Positions 19,969-31,547 of a stretch of DNA of 54,307 nucleotides are shown in pieces. The translations under genes and the position numbers were made by a program. The stretch's first letter is position 1. Each line of letters opens with the position of its first letter. Under the pieces are notes generated by a model. That model was given only the letters and a program-made list of their open reading frames with translations. It had not been told where the DNA came from and did no database searches. Source of the stretch: Chara braunii (Eukaryota; Streptophyta; Charophyceae; Charales; Characeae); contig BFEA01000514.1 of assembly GCA_003427395.1 (NCBI GenBank), positions 409,316 through 463,622 of the forward strand. The letters run 5' to 3'.

Positions 19969-22152
19969 TTATACGAGGGGTTCTCCCAAAATCATCGCCT
20001 TGGTCCTTTCGATGTTCCTATTGGTTAGATGCATCGTTCTTGCGATCGTTCGGGGTAGCGGGTAATAAATACGTTGTCGCGCTAGCTTCAAGATTTCTGG
20101 GTCATTTTCATCACTGCTATCCGCATCCTTCGATGATGGCTCATCGTCTGTGGAGTCTTCCCAGGTGATCATACGAAGAGTCCCTGCCATCATCGGCGAG
20201 ACTCGTGGGACTCCGTTGACGGTAGTACGAAGAGTCAGTCTCATAGGTACAGCATAGGGTTTTCCTCCCGTATTTCGGAGGATGATTGACCGTCGTTTGA
20301 AATTCAGGTTCGCTCGTAATGCCACAAGAGCGGGAAGTTCGAAAAGAACGTCATAGGTATTTACATCTAGCACCACGACATCTCCCAGTGCGTGCACCTT
20401 TCCTAGTCGGAAAGCGACATTGGTCATTTTTCCCACTGTTTTAATCTTTTCTTCGTCTGTCGAAACGAGCTGATCCTTCTCTGTAAGCATGATCAGGTCG
20501 TTTTTCCTATATGCTCTCTCAACTACTCTTAGTGAGATGGCCAAAACAGCAGCTCCTGAATCAATGATTGCATTGTACGGAATTCCCCATATTTCAATAT
20601 CACATTCTGCAGACTTCCACGGGATGGGCTTGATCCGTAGGAAATGGTCGTCTTTCTGTATTAATCCTACTCGTATTGGATCCGTCGTGTCAGTCGTGTT
20701 GTCCTCGGGCATGGGGCTTTTAGCCTTTACATTCGTGGTTCGGGCGAAGACGGATCGTTTTCGGTTCGCCTTGCAGTGCTGTAGCATCCGCTCATTAGCC
20801 TGTTCGGAGATCGAGAGCAGATGGCCGATCGGAAGTGGAATCCGATGATCCAAGGCTCTGATGATGTTCAGCACATCGATTTCCCCTGTGACGAAGGTGG
20901 GTCCTCCCGACTCCATTTCTCCGGGAGAAGGTCGCCACTCCGCCACTTCTTTCTGTTCCGGCGCTGGTGTGATCGTTCCAATCATTCCAAGCCCAGGATA
21001 TCCAAGCGATACATACAGATCTAACGGGATGAGCTCGGTGGCTTCTTCCGTGGTTGCCAACGCACTTCCCCCACCTTCTATTTCTTCCATCAGGGCTCCC
21101 ACTCGTCCTGGTCCGTTAGCGATAGGAGTTGCGGCCATTGGTGCAACTCCGACCCATTGTTGCGGGGGTCGGTGGGGACAATCACGGGCTAGATGCCCTG
21201 GCTGGTGGCATGCATAACAGACATTCAGCTTGCTTGCGGCTCCTCCGAGAATAGGCGCATGGGCTTGTCCTTGTTGGATCGGAGGGGCACGTACCGCGAT
21301 GGGCCGCATGTTTCTCATCATGGCTTCTAATCGAGCGTTGTGCTCTCGCTGTTCTTTTTTGCTTTCCTGAATTAGGCTAATTAACGTTTTGGTTAGTTCG
21401 AAGATGACAGTAGATTCATTTATTCTTACAGGATTCTCAATTGGTGGAGGGGGTGCCGTTTTTACAGGTGTCGGCATCACAGGAACAGGGACACTCGGGA
21501 TCTCACTTGGGGTTGGTCGTTTAGGGCCCACCTGTTCTAGATAGGTGACTGCCACTGATTGGGTCAGACACAAATCCCATATTTTCAAACTTGTTTTGTA
21601 ATGCGGCCAGCTCAGCTCTCGCCCTCGCAAGTTCGGACGAATCTCCTTCCCTAGAATAATCTTCTCCTTCAAGGAAGTTCGCCGCGAACTTCCATTCCAT
21701 TCCATCTCTTCTGCAGCGGCCATGATCTGTTGCAATATGTGATTGATGGGGAAAAATTGCTTTTGCAACTTCGCCCTTATCGTTCGGCTGCGAAGCCCAT
21801 CAATAAACAAATCTCTCCCTACTTGCTCGCCTCGCTCAGTCTTCACAAACATTCGGTAGAACCGGTTTCGGTATTCAACGACACACTCGAGAGGTTTTTG
21901 CACTTGGTCTTTGATCATGTAAAGGGTTTGCTCTGGATGAACATAATCAAATCGATTCAGAAAATCCCGTTCGAAGGTCGGAAGGTCAACCCATGCATAG
22001 GTACTTAACCAATGATGAGCGTCTTCTCCTAATCGAGCAGGAATGTTTACCTGCGCTTCGTTATCATCATACTGCTATGCTCGAAGCGTGGCCAACCATG
22101 CTCTTGCGAGATGATGTGCTGGGTCGAATAGATAAAGATCAGGTGGCATCAT
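19969..22152 (-). CDS. Ty3/gypsy element 1, Gag and aspartic protease
   Basis: Open for 649 codons from the Met at 21918. Gag similarity (ARLGEDAHHWLSTY, FERDFLNRF) extends upstream to a Met near 22152, past one stop, so the true start is probably there. Order: capsid-like helical part, Pro-rich linker, zinc knuckle CYACHQPGHLARDC (21178-21219, CX2CX4HX4C) that binds element RNA, then an aspartic protease with the active-site DSGA in AIIDSGAAVLAIS (20551-20562). The frame ends at 19969. The protease should cut the polyprotein. It sits right after the LTR-like block whose end is at 22163. Confidence 0.85.
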
Positions 22153-22162
22153 GGGAGCCCGT

Positions 22163-23580
22163 TGTCGAGCGCATCGATCCGGCACCGCACCAGGGCAGCG
22201 CGGGACCCTCCTGGCCGCGTCACGCAGGAGTTGGTTTTAAATCCTTCGTCGCGAATATACATGGAGCTTCCGCAAGCCACTCGGGCCGAGTGCGCCAGCC
22301 ACACCTCCCGCGAGCCCCTACGACAGGATAGGGCCTACGCGAGGCACGCCTTACCTCCACCTTACGGGAGTTGTCACCTCCCTTCGGTGGGCGTATCCCC
22401 GCCAAGCTACCAGTCCATAGTACGAAGGCTAATCAGTTGCAATCGCAGAGGTGGACCAGCCGAGGGCATTTCTCGTTCGTTGTAGCATAGGGGGCACGCG
22501 CGGTAATACTCCTATCGGGCCCGCACGCGAACCGACATCCTGGGGGGCTGAAGTCCCAAGCGCGGCTCGTCGTTGGTCGACTAGGACGTATCCCACACAC
22601 CACGCATACACCATACTTCGAACGAAAAAATAAAACACACACACACACACATCAACAACGCGACAACACTCCTAGTCCCTTAGTAGCCATCTTATAACTT
22701 CCCGATGCGGAAATCGGATAGGCGTCACCCGCGAGACTTAGTATAAAACCGCACGGACGCAGGGCTAACTCATATCGACTCGCAATGCAAGAGTGCGCAA
22801 GCAGTCATAATGATGGCGTACTATGTAGTGTCCATAATCAAGCGGTCCCTCGTGGATCCGAGTACCGCTTATAACACTCAAGTGTCAGACTCGAAGTGTC
22901 GTGAGGGTCTAATCCCTCACGATATTGCACGGCTGAAGGAATAGTCGTGCAACCGCTGCGAGACCTCCGGCCTTTCGTCTAAGCGTCTCGGTAAGCAAGG
23001 CAGATAGGCTCTGCACGGAGGCAGATTCCTTCCCTGCAGAGTCTAGGGCTTGGGATGTCCTGGACAAGGACCTTGAATCCCGGCCCAGGACCAACGTCCG
23101 ACTATAAAAATCTCTAAGAAGCAAAGGATAAAAGGGAATCTCCCTTTTCTCTCAAGCCATAATCCAGCTAACCCTTGCGCACGATCTCAGTAAGTCGCGC
23201 GCATACCCAAGGCACATATAAATACATACGTAGGGTTTATTTATATAGGACGATCACTTCTCACAGTCACAGTGGGACTCCTCTCATCCATATATGTATT
23301 TAATCGCAGGCAGTCACATCCAGAGTCCGAACCACAAACATATATGCAATCACATCAAAGATTCAACAACAGTCCATGCACTACACGGGGTCAACTTCAA
23401 CCATTATTTATACTCATACCCCTTGCTTTAGCCATACAAACCTCACTCTTGTGCAACTCCCCAAAATAAATACTCAGTACCTTTGTTAAATGGTCATTCA
23501 ATAAAGTCCGGGTGAAAACACAATAAAACAATTCAAAACCACAGGGCTAAAGCCTTTAGGTTGAGTGACAAGAGTGGATT
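22163..23580 (-). repeat. LTR-like block, left copy
   Basis: Read on the - strand it starts TGTCACTCAACC (23580) and ends GCGCTCGACA (22163), just 11 bases before the first ATG of gag. An inverted, diverged copy spans 36375-37714. The shared text is strongest at 22163-22900, including a stretch that both copies could read as the same ~70 residues. It holds a (CA)n run at 22637-22651. No clear primer binding site follows; ACGGGCTCCC sits there instead. It may be the second part of a longer ~3.4 kb LTR that also includes 23581-25900. Confidence 0.55.
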
Positions 23581-23954
23581 GGAGTTGAGTCGCCAACCGA
23601 CGAATCGGCAACCGACCTGTTATCAGTGATAACAGAAGATGATCCTTGTAGGACCAAGCTAAATCTAGTCCAAGCCCTGAATCAAACGGTCAAGAAGACT
23701 TGTAACACAAGACAGACCAATCCCCAGGCTAAAATCATAAGTATATGGAGAATACAACTCCATAACACCTTCTCACCCAAGATCCTTCTAGTCGACTAAG
23801 TCTGAATCTACCTTTAAGCAGTGCCCAAAGCAAAGGTAGACTCTGACATAATCTCCCCCATACAGAGTGGATCGCCAGAATCGCCACCTGTCAAAATATA
23901 ATCTACACTTATGGAGAATACAACTCCATAACACCTTCTCACCCAAGATCCTTC

Positions 23955-24139
23955 NNNNNNNNNNNNNNNNNNNNNNNNNNNNNNNNNNNNNNNNNNNNNN
24001 NNNNNNNNNNNNNNNNNNNNNNNNNNNNNNNNNNNNNNNNNNNNNNNNNNNNNNNNNNNNNNNNNNNNNNNNNNNNNNNNNNNNNNNNNNNNNNNNNNNN
24101 NNNNNNNNNNNNNNNNNNNNNNNNNNNNNNNNNNNNNNN
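23955..24139. other. Assembly gap flanked by a duplicated segment
   Basis: A run of 185 N. The text before it (from about 23735) holds the phrase GGAGAATACAACTCCATAAC twice, and the CCTTTAAGCAGTGCCCAAAG segment occurs on both sides of the gap with two or three differences. This is either a real ~160-190-bp tandem duplication or an unresolved allelic overlap. Confidence 0.8.
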
Positions 24140-24838
24140 CCTTTAAGCAGTGCCCAAAGCAAAGGTAGACCCTGGCATAATCTCCCCTATACAGAGTGGA
24201 TCGCCAGAATCGCCACCTGTCAAAATATAATCTATCTCCTTTAAACTAAGAAAATTTCGGCAGCGCTTCCCATAGGAAAAATGTCTTTTCAGAATTTATA
24301 TCAGCCCGAATATAAAACCAGAAATAGTCTTTGACTTTCCAAAGCTCAATTTTGTCTAACTCCCTGAATTAGCAAAACTTTGGGCAGCACTCCCTTTAGA
24401 AAAGGAGGTTTTCCATATTTTTACCAAGCCATATATGAACTTTAGACAAGTTGAACTTTGAAAGGCCAAAATTTCACTAACTCCTTGGATTTGCAGAAAT
24501 TTCGGCAGCGTTTCCCGTAGAGAAAGTAGCTTACCAAAATTTATACAAAGCCAAGTATAATAAAAGATCCCAGAAAATGCAGAAATTGACCTAAGTAAAA
24601 AAACTTAGCTCAGAAAATGCAGAAATTGAAACTAACTCTAATGGCTCTAGCACGTGGCGAGCAATTAAAGCAACTACCTATCAAGCTGAAACTCAGACCA
24701 AGTAGTAACCTCACTCAGTCACATGTAGGCCAAGCCACAAAGGTAAGTACTCTCATCATCCCCAAGTCGTCCTTAGCAAACAATAGTTCATGCTTTCTCT
24801 GTGAGCTACCCCTTTGTACCCAACCTACATAAGGCATA

Positions 24839-25772
24839 GGTCAGGTCACCTTAACTTACAGAGTGCGCCCAACTTAGCCATGCCTAAAGTCAGGACACCC
24901 AAACTTATGGAATGAGCCCAACTTGGCCAAAGTATACACAAACACAGGGCACAACTACTTCTCTCTTCTTTGGGCATACGACTAGGTCATTCTAGTTGTC
25001 CTGAACTGTTTAAGTAGCCAAGTTGTATATATCTCTCTGAACTTTAATCTTCAAGGTGGGCGTAGGACTGAGTCATTCATCTTAGAAACAATGCTCAGCC
25101 AGCCCAAGTTACCTTCAATTATACTCTTGATTGTACTCTCTTCAATTTACGATAAGTTATAGTCAGATCATCCAATCTTATGAAACCCGTGTCTGACTAG
25201 CCTGTTTTTAATAGGATAATAATAGCGTATAGCCAAATTATAACCTTGGGTTCCAGCATGTGCGAGGCTTTGAGCCAGACCCACTGAACTTACAGAAGGA
25301 TCTAACTCTCTGCCAGATTCATTTCTCTCTGAACCATCATGTGTGTGGCATTGAGTCAAACCCCCTGAACTTACAAAAGGGTTTGCCCTTTGCCAAAGAT
25401 TACTCCCTCAGAATAAAAGCAGGAAGAGACTGAGCCACCTGAACTTACAGAACAGCTCGGTCCCCTCGTTCAGAAACAAAGAAACTTAAGAAACCCAAGA
25501 ACCAAGGCCACTCAGGGTACCTGAACTTATAGAGCGCCCTGAGCCCCTGAAAATCAAACACAATCCAGCCCTCGCAAGTTAGAGCAGTCAGGCCACCTAA
25601 ACTTATAGAACAACCTGACTCTCCATGCAAAACCACAGCACTGAGTCTCCCCAAACTTATGGGGACATCCCAACCTCCAGAGCAATCAGACCCGCTAAAC
25701 TTATAGAAGGGTCTGACGCCTCATGCAAATCCAAAATAAACGAAGCGCTGAGCCTCCCCAAACTTATGGGGA
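24839..25772. repeat. Array of AACTTA-loop hairpins
   Basis: About ten modules spaced 45-95 bases. Outer stems: CTGAG/CTCAG (25068-25098), AGTCAGA/TCTGACT (25161-25198), AGACCC/GGATCT (25277-25303), CAAACCC/GGGTTTG (25357-25385), CTGAGC/GCTCGG (25430-25460), CTCAGGG/CCCTGAG (25511-25543), AGTCAGG/CCTGACT (25586-25620), TCCCC/GGGGA (25648-25665), TCAGACCC/GGGTCTGA (25686-25716), TCCCC/GGGGA (25755-25772). Inside nearly all, the hexaloop AACTTA is closed by CTG/CAG, CTA/TAG or CCA/TGG. Changes in stems compensate each other. Confidence 0.75.
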
Positions 25773-25918
25773 CTCCCCAGCCTCAATGACCTGGTCAACC
25801 CTTATGCAAAGTAGTCTCCCATCCTGCCCTTCTCAGGTGCCGTCTCTTTCAACAATCTGCTTTCAGGCAATCAACAAAACTGAACCTGAGTTGGCACACA
25901 TAGATCGACTTCTTCAAA

Positions 25919-26868
25919 GGCAATCATGTTTCTGACTTCCTCGACAAGTTTGAACAGATAGCGTCCCACTGCAAATGGAGTGAGGGACATATGCTGGAAG
26001 AAGTGATAAAGTATATTTGTATAGGCTTGAAGGGTGAAGTCAGTGGGTTTGTTAGAAGAGCGGGGTCATCGTGGAGGAAGTTCTATGATGACATGTGGAA
26101 TAAGTACCGGTTGGGTGAGGAACAACTGACCAAAGACGATCTTGAGAAGATAGATCAGTATAGTTATGTGTCAGTAGGGCACTTCCTGACAGAGTATGAG
26201 CGCGCATCGCGTAAGGTCTGGGCACTGTCAGAACATGACAAATGCTTTGTCTTCCTCATGAACTTCACGGATGCAGAACAGCGAGATTTGATTCGTGGAA
26301 CAGAAGGGAGACTAGTATGGGATAAGATCCGAGAGAACCTTGAACAGGAGGATTTTGACTAGTACCTCTGCCATACCCTGCGAGAAGCGAGGAAAAGGAA
26401 GAAGGCGTTGGATAGTGAGAAGAGTGAGCTTGAAAAGGGGTCGAATGATCCTGCAGTAGGCACCTCTGAGGCTAAGAAAGATGGATTTTAGAAGGACACT
26501 GAGATCGTCAGGCGAAATCACAGGTGGAGCAGAGAGAAGAAAAATGAATCGGGAGGTGAGAGAAAAAAGATACAAGCTAGAGTGAGAGTTGTTGCAACCC
26601 ATACCTGTGAGAGGATGCTTGACGCCCCAAGCGAGAAGGGAATAGAGGAGCAAAGGGTTCAGGGAGAAGTTGGTATACACCTGCCGCATGCTGCATCTGA
26701 TCTTAATAAGGAGTGTGATGACAAGGGAACATCGTCAGCTGTAAGTCGAACTGGACGAAGGAATAGAAGAGGGCGAGAACGGTGGGCGAGGATAGTATGT
26801 GTTTGTTGTGGGGAGACTGGTCATACCCCTCGCAAGTGTAAGATGGCAAGGAAAGGAACTGAGGGGTG
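25919..26868 (+). pseudogene. Retrotransposon Gag-like fragment with zinc knuckle
   Basis: From GNHVSDFLDKFEQIA (25919) the + strand reads a Gag-like helical domain typical of Ty3/gypsy elements, open to a TAG at 26360. After further stops (26488 area) it goes on as a basic Arg/Lys-rich segment. It ends with the zinc knuckle CVCCGETGHTPRKC (about 26797-26838, CX2CX4HX4C) and a stop at 26867. No protease or RT follows. The similarity starts right where the left arm ends, with a TAG one codon before. It is a different Gag from those of elements 1 and 2. Confidence 0.65.
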
Positions 26869-26869
26869 A

Positions 26870-29054
26870 GGTTGTTCACCTAGATGAGAATGGTGTCAAC
26901 GATCTTAAGTGACTAATAGATAGACACTCGAGAGGCCATGACAGCGCGGTAGGCTCAATTGATAGAACTAATGAGCGATTATCTGCTTATTTTGTTTTTA
27001 TTTCCAAACCTAAGAGTTTCATGAGACATAGGTTCTTTCTTGTGTGTAATTCTATTATCGAGGGTGCGCTTGTACTTTTAGGGTTGTGCGTGTATTTTAG
27101 ATCTGGTTATCCACCCTCTAAGATGACTTTAACTTTTGTCAGATACGAGTGGAGATCTTTTAAGAGGTTGTTGTCGGTACATTGTCGTTTATCCATTTTT
27201 GCGAGAACGTTTGAGATCATTTTCCGTGTGTTAGTCAATTATGACATGCGTGATACGCTATACAAGATCTTTTGTTGATTGGGATATGAATTTGTGATAA
27301 TTCGAGATTTGTGAGGGTGTGAGACTTGGGATGACCTGATTTACTTTTGGAAATTATTTTTTGGTATGAGTTTTGATTCCCTCGGGTTGCAGGATCGTGC
27401 GTGTTTCGGTTGTCAATGACATTCTCATCAAAGTGGTCTTGTGAGTCTTTTTGTGTATTACTTTAATTAATGGTGCAGTGAAGAAAGCGTGATTATTTGT
27501 GGGATATTTCTGAAAGACTCAAAGAGTCCTGAAAATTATGTTAAGAGAGAGGTTATGCCCAAGGACGGTCTGACAAAGTTTCAGGTTCATTTTCAAATGA
27601 AGGATGTTTTAAGGTTATATAAACAAATTCATCCATGAGTGGGAGGATGACTGAGATATTTTTATGGGTGATTCTCCTTCAGAATGAAAGGGGTCTTAAA
27701 AATTATTATGAAAAGTTCACCCTTGAGAGGGAGGGGGTGACTTAAAAAGAATTTTTATGGAGTTAGAGTATTATCTCCGGCCAAATCAGCAGTTCCACTC
27801 TTCTGGGCCTCAGCTGCCAGTAAGCGTGTCATCTGCGGCAGGGAAACCTGTCATGTAAGAAAGCCCTTACCCAGCCAGTGGCTGTGAGTCCCGGGTGGTT
27901 CTGTGTGTGGCAGGGGGTAAGGAAAAATCCGTTCAATTCGGCATCCCGCTTTTTTTTGCGTAGTCACGTAAAAGCTGGTAAGGATGGTTGTGAGTCCTTT
28001 ACTCAACTTATTATGGGCCACAAGCGGTCTAGTCTGTGACAGGGACTTCCATGATTAAGACTCATTGAGAAGAGCTAAAAGTTTTGACTAATAGCCGGTG
28101 GGAGCGCCATCTACGGCAGGAAGGATCGACCTGGTTATGGGGCCCTCCAATTGGCTATAGTCTTGTTTGAAAGTGGCGTTGAAGTTTTGCTTGGAGGAAG
28201 ATTATGAGAGTTGCTCACTAAGCAAAACCTATGGGTTTGATTGATAAAGTGTGTGACAAAAGTGAAGGATCTCGCTCACAAAGGTAGGGTTTATGGGGAA
28301 GAGGGGTGATTTTCTTTATTTTGAAAGACTAAGTGAATATCACCACCCATACCTTTGATGAGTTAGTAAAATGAGTGGCTTTTGAATGGTAGTAGTGCCT
28401 TGTGGGACTGGGCTTAACGGGGCCCTGTCCATAAGGTACATTTGTGGTATGTATGATGGGGTCAAATACCCCAATCTTCTAGATTAGCTGAAAGATTGGG
28501 GCGACTGATTAAATCCCACGATGAGATGTTCTTCTGAGAGGGAGTTTGTAAAAAAAAGTAATTGATGGGTAAAAAGTGAAGAATCTACCTGGAGACTGAG
28601 GCCCCGAAATTTGACCCACCACTGAGTCTGAGTCTTGGCCAGTGGTGGGATGATCAGTGTGTCCGGCGTGATAAAACATCGCTCAAAGAGACCGGAAGTG
28701 TTGTAGTCCTAAGTTTGACTTTGGACGACTTCCTGTCCGTGATTGAAGTGGGTGGAGAGTGGGTTTATCCACTGAGGGTTTGTGCTTAGCCGATAATTCG
28801 GCTATTGTAGACTGTTATTTTTTTTATCAGGGATCAAGTAGTATTTTCGACCTTTGACTTCTGCCCGTATTGCCTTGAGGAGCCGAGGTTTAGAGTCGAT
28901 ACAGCTTAATGACTACCTTAATTGGGCTTAGCGACGAGGTAAAGGCTGAGGAAGTTATCGTGTATTTATCATGAGAAATGTATGTGGGCGACATTCATCG
29001 TGATTGCTTGGTGCGACGGGGACGTCGTTTAATAAGGTCCGGGAAGGCTGTCGT
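26870..29054. other. Non-coding, decayed element interior
   Basis: No recognised protein. T-rich text at 27.0-27.7 kb. The phrase CATCTGCGGCAGG (27829) recurs as CATCTACGGCAGG (28109). The segment with TTTTTTTTGCGTAGTCACG near 27950 recurs, diverged, near 29088. This is probably the remainder of the element that supplied the Gag fragment. Confidence 0.35.
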
Positions 29055-29096
29055 GCCAATTACCCTTACAAGGGTATTTGGCGTGTTTTTTTTGCA
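29055..29096. repeat. Bulged hairpin followed by a T-run
   Basis: GCCAA (29055-29059) pairs with TTGGC (29078-29082), and inside it ACCCTT pairs with AAGGGT across two bases. A run of eight T follows. It resembles a terminator in shape but lies in eukaryotic repeat DNA. A related T-run segment near 27.95 kb lacks the full hairpin. Confidence 0.4.
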
Positions 29097-29282
29097 AGTC
29101 ACGCAAGTGCAGTGTCGCCCGCCTGACAGCGTGCGTGTGAGCGAAAGCATAGGTTCTTGTCAGGGTGAGAGGCGCTCGTGGCGGCGTGGGGTATTGACGG
29201 TGAGGCGCAACTGTGCGCTGCCTAGGCGTGCGCGAAGTCGCGGGCCAGCGGGGCGCGCGACTTTCACTTATATTTTGTATTA

Positions 29283-30660
29283 ATTATTGTAGTCTTATTT
29301 TTACCCGTAGGCCCCGATGTTGTTCCTAATCCGGACGTGATGCCGGGTTCAATTGCCGTTGCGGCAGTCGAGGACCTTGAGTGCGCGCCTCATCCGACGG
29401 GTCCACGGGCTCCGGTTGCTGGCGAGAATCCGCCACCTCGCTGTAGCAAGGGAAGCTACGGCGCGGTCAAGGTCGGAGTTTGAAAGTGCACCCGAGGCAA
29501 GCGGGCCGGTGATGCTTAATGTATATGACCTACGTTTCACGTCCGGCTGGCCGCGTGGGGGTGTGTTGTATTTGCGGGATTGCCCGAAAAGCGAGTACAG
29601 GCTGTTTTTCCGTGACCGCGCCGGGGTCACCTCTTTATGGTAATTATGCGAAACCCCGTAGCGGCCACGTCCGGGTTGAAGCCTCCAACGAGGGAACATG
29701 CAGGAGTTGCACCCACCAGCAGGTGTAATACCTGCTGCAGCAAATAGGTGATACCGGCCAGGGGTCGGCAGGTAGCATCAGAGCCGGGCCTCTTCGGTGG
29801 GCTAGTCACTGTTTCTCCCCTCCGGTCCCCTCCCCCTATGAGCATCAGTGGCCTTTGCTTAATGCCGTTCGGGGGGGGGGACCAACGGCATACCTGTAGG
29901 CAGCGGGCGGAACGCCGAGTCATAGGGGGGGCTGGCTGCAGTGCGACAAGGCTGTAGGACCAGGGACCGTGGGCATATCCGCTGTGCAGAAAGGAAGCCG
30001 GGCATCGGCTGGGAGGTTGGCATAGACTGCGGGAAAGGGAGGACGAGTTGGGTGCCCGTCGGTGCGAAGTGCGACCGGAGCAGGCCGAAGGACGCTCGGA
30101 GGAGGACCGCAGTACCGCTACTACATGCGGGTCGCCCGTCTGACTTGTGTATAGGGGCGAACGAGTAATCGAACCAGCGGCTCCCCTCGAATTTTCCCTC
30201 AGTGTTGGCTGAGACAGTCGGGCTCACGCGTTGCGAAGAGCGGGCTGGGGGAGGACTGTACAACGAAGAGTAAGGGAAGCGTTAGGCAGGCCGAATGACG
30301 TTGAGCACCAGCGCAGCAACGGGCAGCACTAAGGCTGCGAAGAGAGAGGCAGCAGTAAGGGCAGCACCGGGCAGCCGCAAGCAGCGTAGATAGCACAGCG
30401 GACAACAGTGAGCCGAGGACTGGAGGCAGGGCGCGGCAGCGGAGGAACGGGTACGCGAGGTGGACGAACCTGGACGGGGGTCCCGCCAGGTGCGTTCGGA
30501 ACGAGGAGGGCGATCGGATGGACGAGGGGGCGGCTGGGCGGACGATGCCGGAGTGTTGTGGGGGCGACTGGCTACTGCCGAACGCTGCGCTAACAGTGGC
30601 GAGGGGCGGAGGCAGGCAGAGGGAAGCGGATGAACCTGGCCGACGAATCGTGCCAGGTGC
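29283..30660. other. GC-rich non-coding stretch
   Basis: No recognised protein. It contains a hairpin with an 8-bp stem ATGCCGTT/AACGGCAT (29862-29869 with 29884-29891) whose loop is a run of eleven G. The text GGTAGCATCAGAGCCGGG near 29770 resembles an initiator-Met primer binding site with one extra base, after a ...GGCA end, so an LTR may end there. I could not find its partner. Confidence 0.3.
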
Positions 30661-30679
30661 GCGCACGTTGGAAAATGGG

Positions 30680-31366
30680 GATATGGCGGGGGTAAAGGAG
30701 AAAGGTGAAGAAGGATGGTATTTGCTCGATCCTTAGTGGATTCGAGCGGGGAAAGGAGCAGAGTAGGGGTTTTGAGGGTAGGCGACACTGAATCCGTGGT
30801 TAGTTCTAGTGATAAATTAGTGTAGAAAGAGGTAGTAGAAAAAACCAGTGCGCGGAGGTGTTCGAAGGTGGATATGGCCGAGAGTAAAAATCAACTATCT
30901 CGCTCGTTTCTTAGCGAAATCGAGCGAGAGAAGAGTCAATTTAGAGGTTTTGGGACAAGGCGAAACAGATTCTGTTGTTAGTTTTTGTAATGGGTTAGCG
31001 AGTTAGGAGTTAGATGAGTGACAAGCTGCGTGGAGCTATGGAAGAAGGAGGGAGTGAACTTACCTCGCCCATTTTTTAGCAGATTTGAAGGGCTGAAGCG
31101 TCTACATGGGGGTTTTGGGAAGCTGCGAGCAGGATAGGAAAGTTAGATTTGGGGAAGGAGGTGTAGATTTTGTATCATGTTGAAAATAGGCTGCGCCCGG
31201 GGGAGTAGCTGGTTCGACATGGAGAGGGTAGATTCATTCAGTTTTGCGTATGCTGTCGATGAGAATAGCAGGGAGGAATGAACGTACCTGGAATCTTGGG
31301 TAGAAGATTCGTTCGACTTGGCTCATCCTATCCTTGGCGGCGGTGTGAGGCCGGCTGCGCCACGCA

Positions 31367-31455
<89 letters not shown>

Positions 31456-31456
31456 N

Positions 31457-31547
<91 letters not shown>

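Larger units (their letters stand above)
14121..23580 (-). mobile_element. Ty3/gypsy LTR retrotransposon 1
   Basis: Gag, protease, RT, RNase H and integrase in that order on the - strand, which is the Ty3/gypsy order, followed by an extra ORF. A 5' LTR-like block lies at 22163-23580. No matching 3' LTR was found between 11 and 14.6 kb, so either the 3' end is lost or the LTR is not what it seems. The limits given are approximate. Confidence 0.7.
23581..25900. repeat. Left arm of a large inverted repeat, with hairpin array
   Basis: Inverted relative to 33283-36374, with diverged but unmistakable identity along its length. Parts from left to right: a perfect 19-base palindrome CTGTTATCAGTGATAACAG (23627-23645) kept in both arms; the assembly gap; three tandem ~123-bp units around the text CGGCAGCGTTTCCC (24.25-24.60 kb); and the hairpin array (24.84-25.78 kb). 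Read on the - strand the arm begins TGTGTGCC (25900) and the other arm begins TGCGTGC, so both could be LTR starts. No protein is encoded. Confidence 0.7.

Noticed and set aside
24839-25772. CRISPR array
   Set aside because: The repeats are not identical, units are not of the repeat-spacer type, there are no cas genes, and the genome is eukaryotic. The common part is a hairpin loop, not a direct repeat of constant length.
24839-25772. Hammerhead ribozymes in the array, because some modules contain CTGA
   Set aside because: The hammerhead core needs CTGATGA and GAAA around three helices. Here CTGA belongs to a three-pair closing stem of a hexaloop, and no third helix is seen.
29055-29096. Rho-independent terminator
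   Set aside because: The shape fits, but the context is eukaryotic transposon DNA with no bacterial genes.
30200-30790. Pro/Ser-rich protein frames on the - strand
   Set aside because: Low-complexity GC-rich text with overlapping frames of equal quality on both strands, no domain, no start context.
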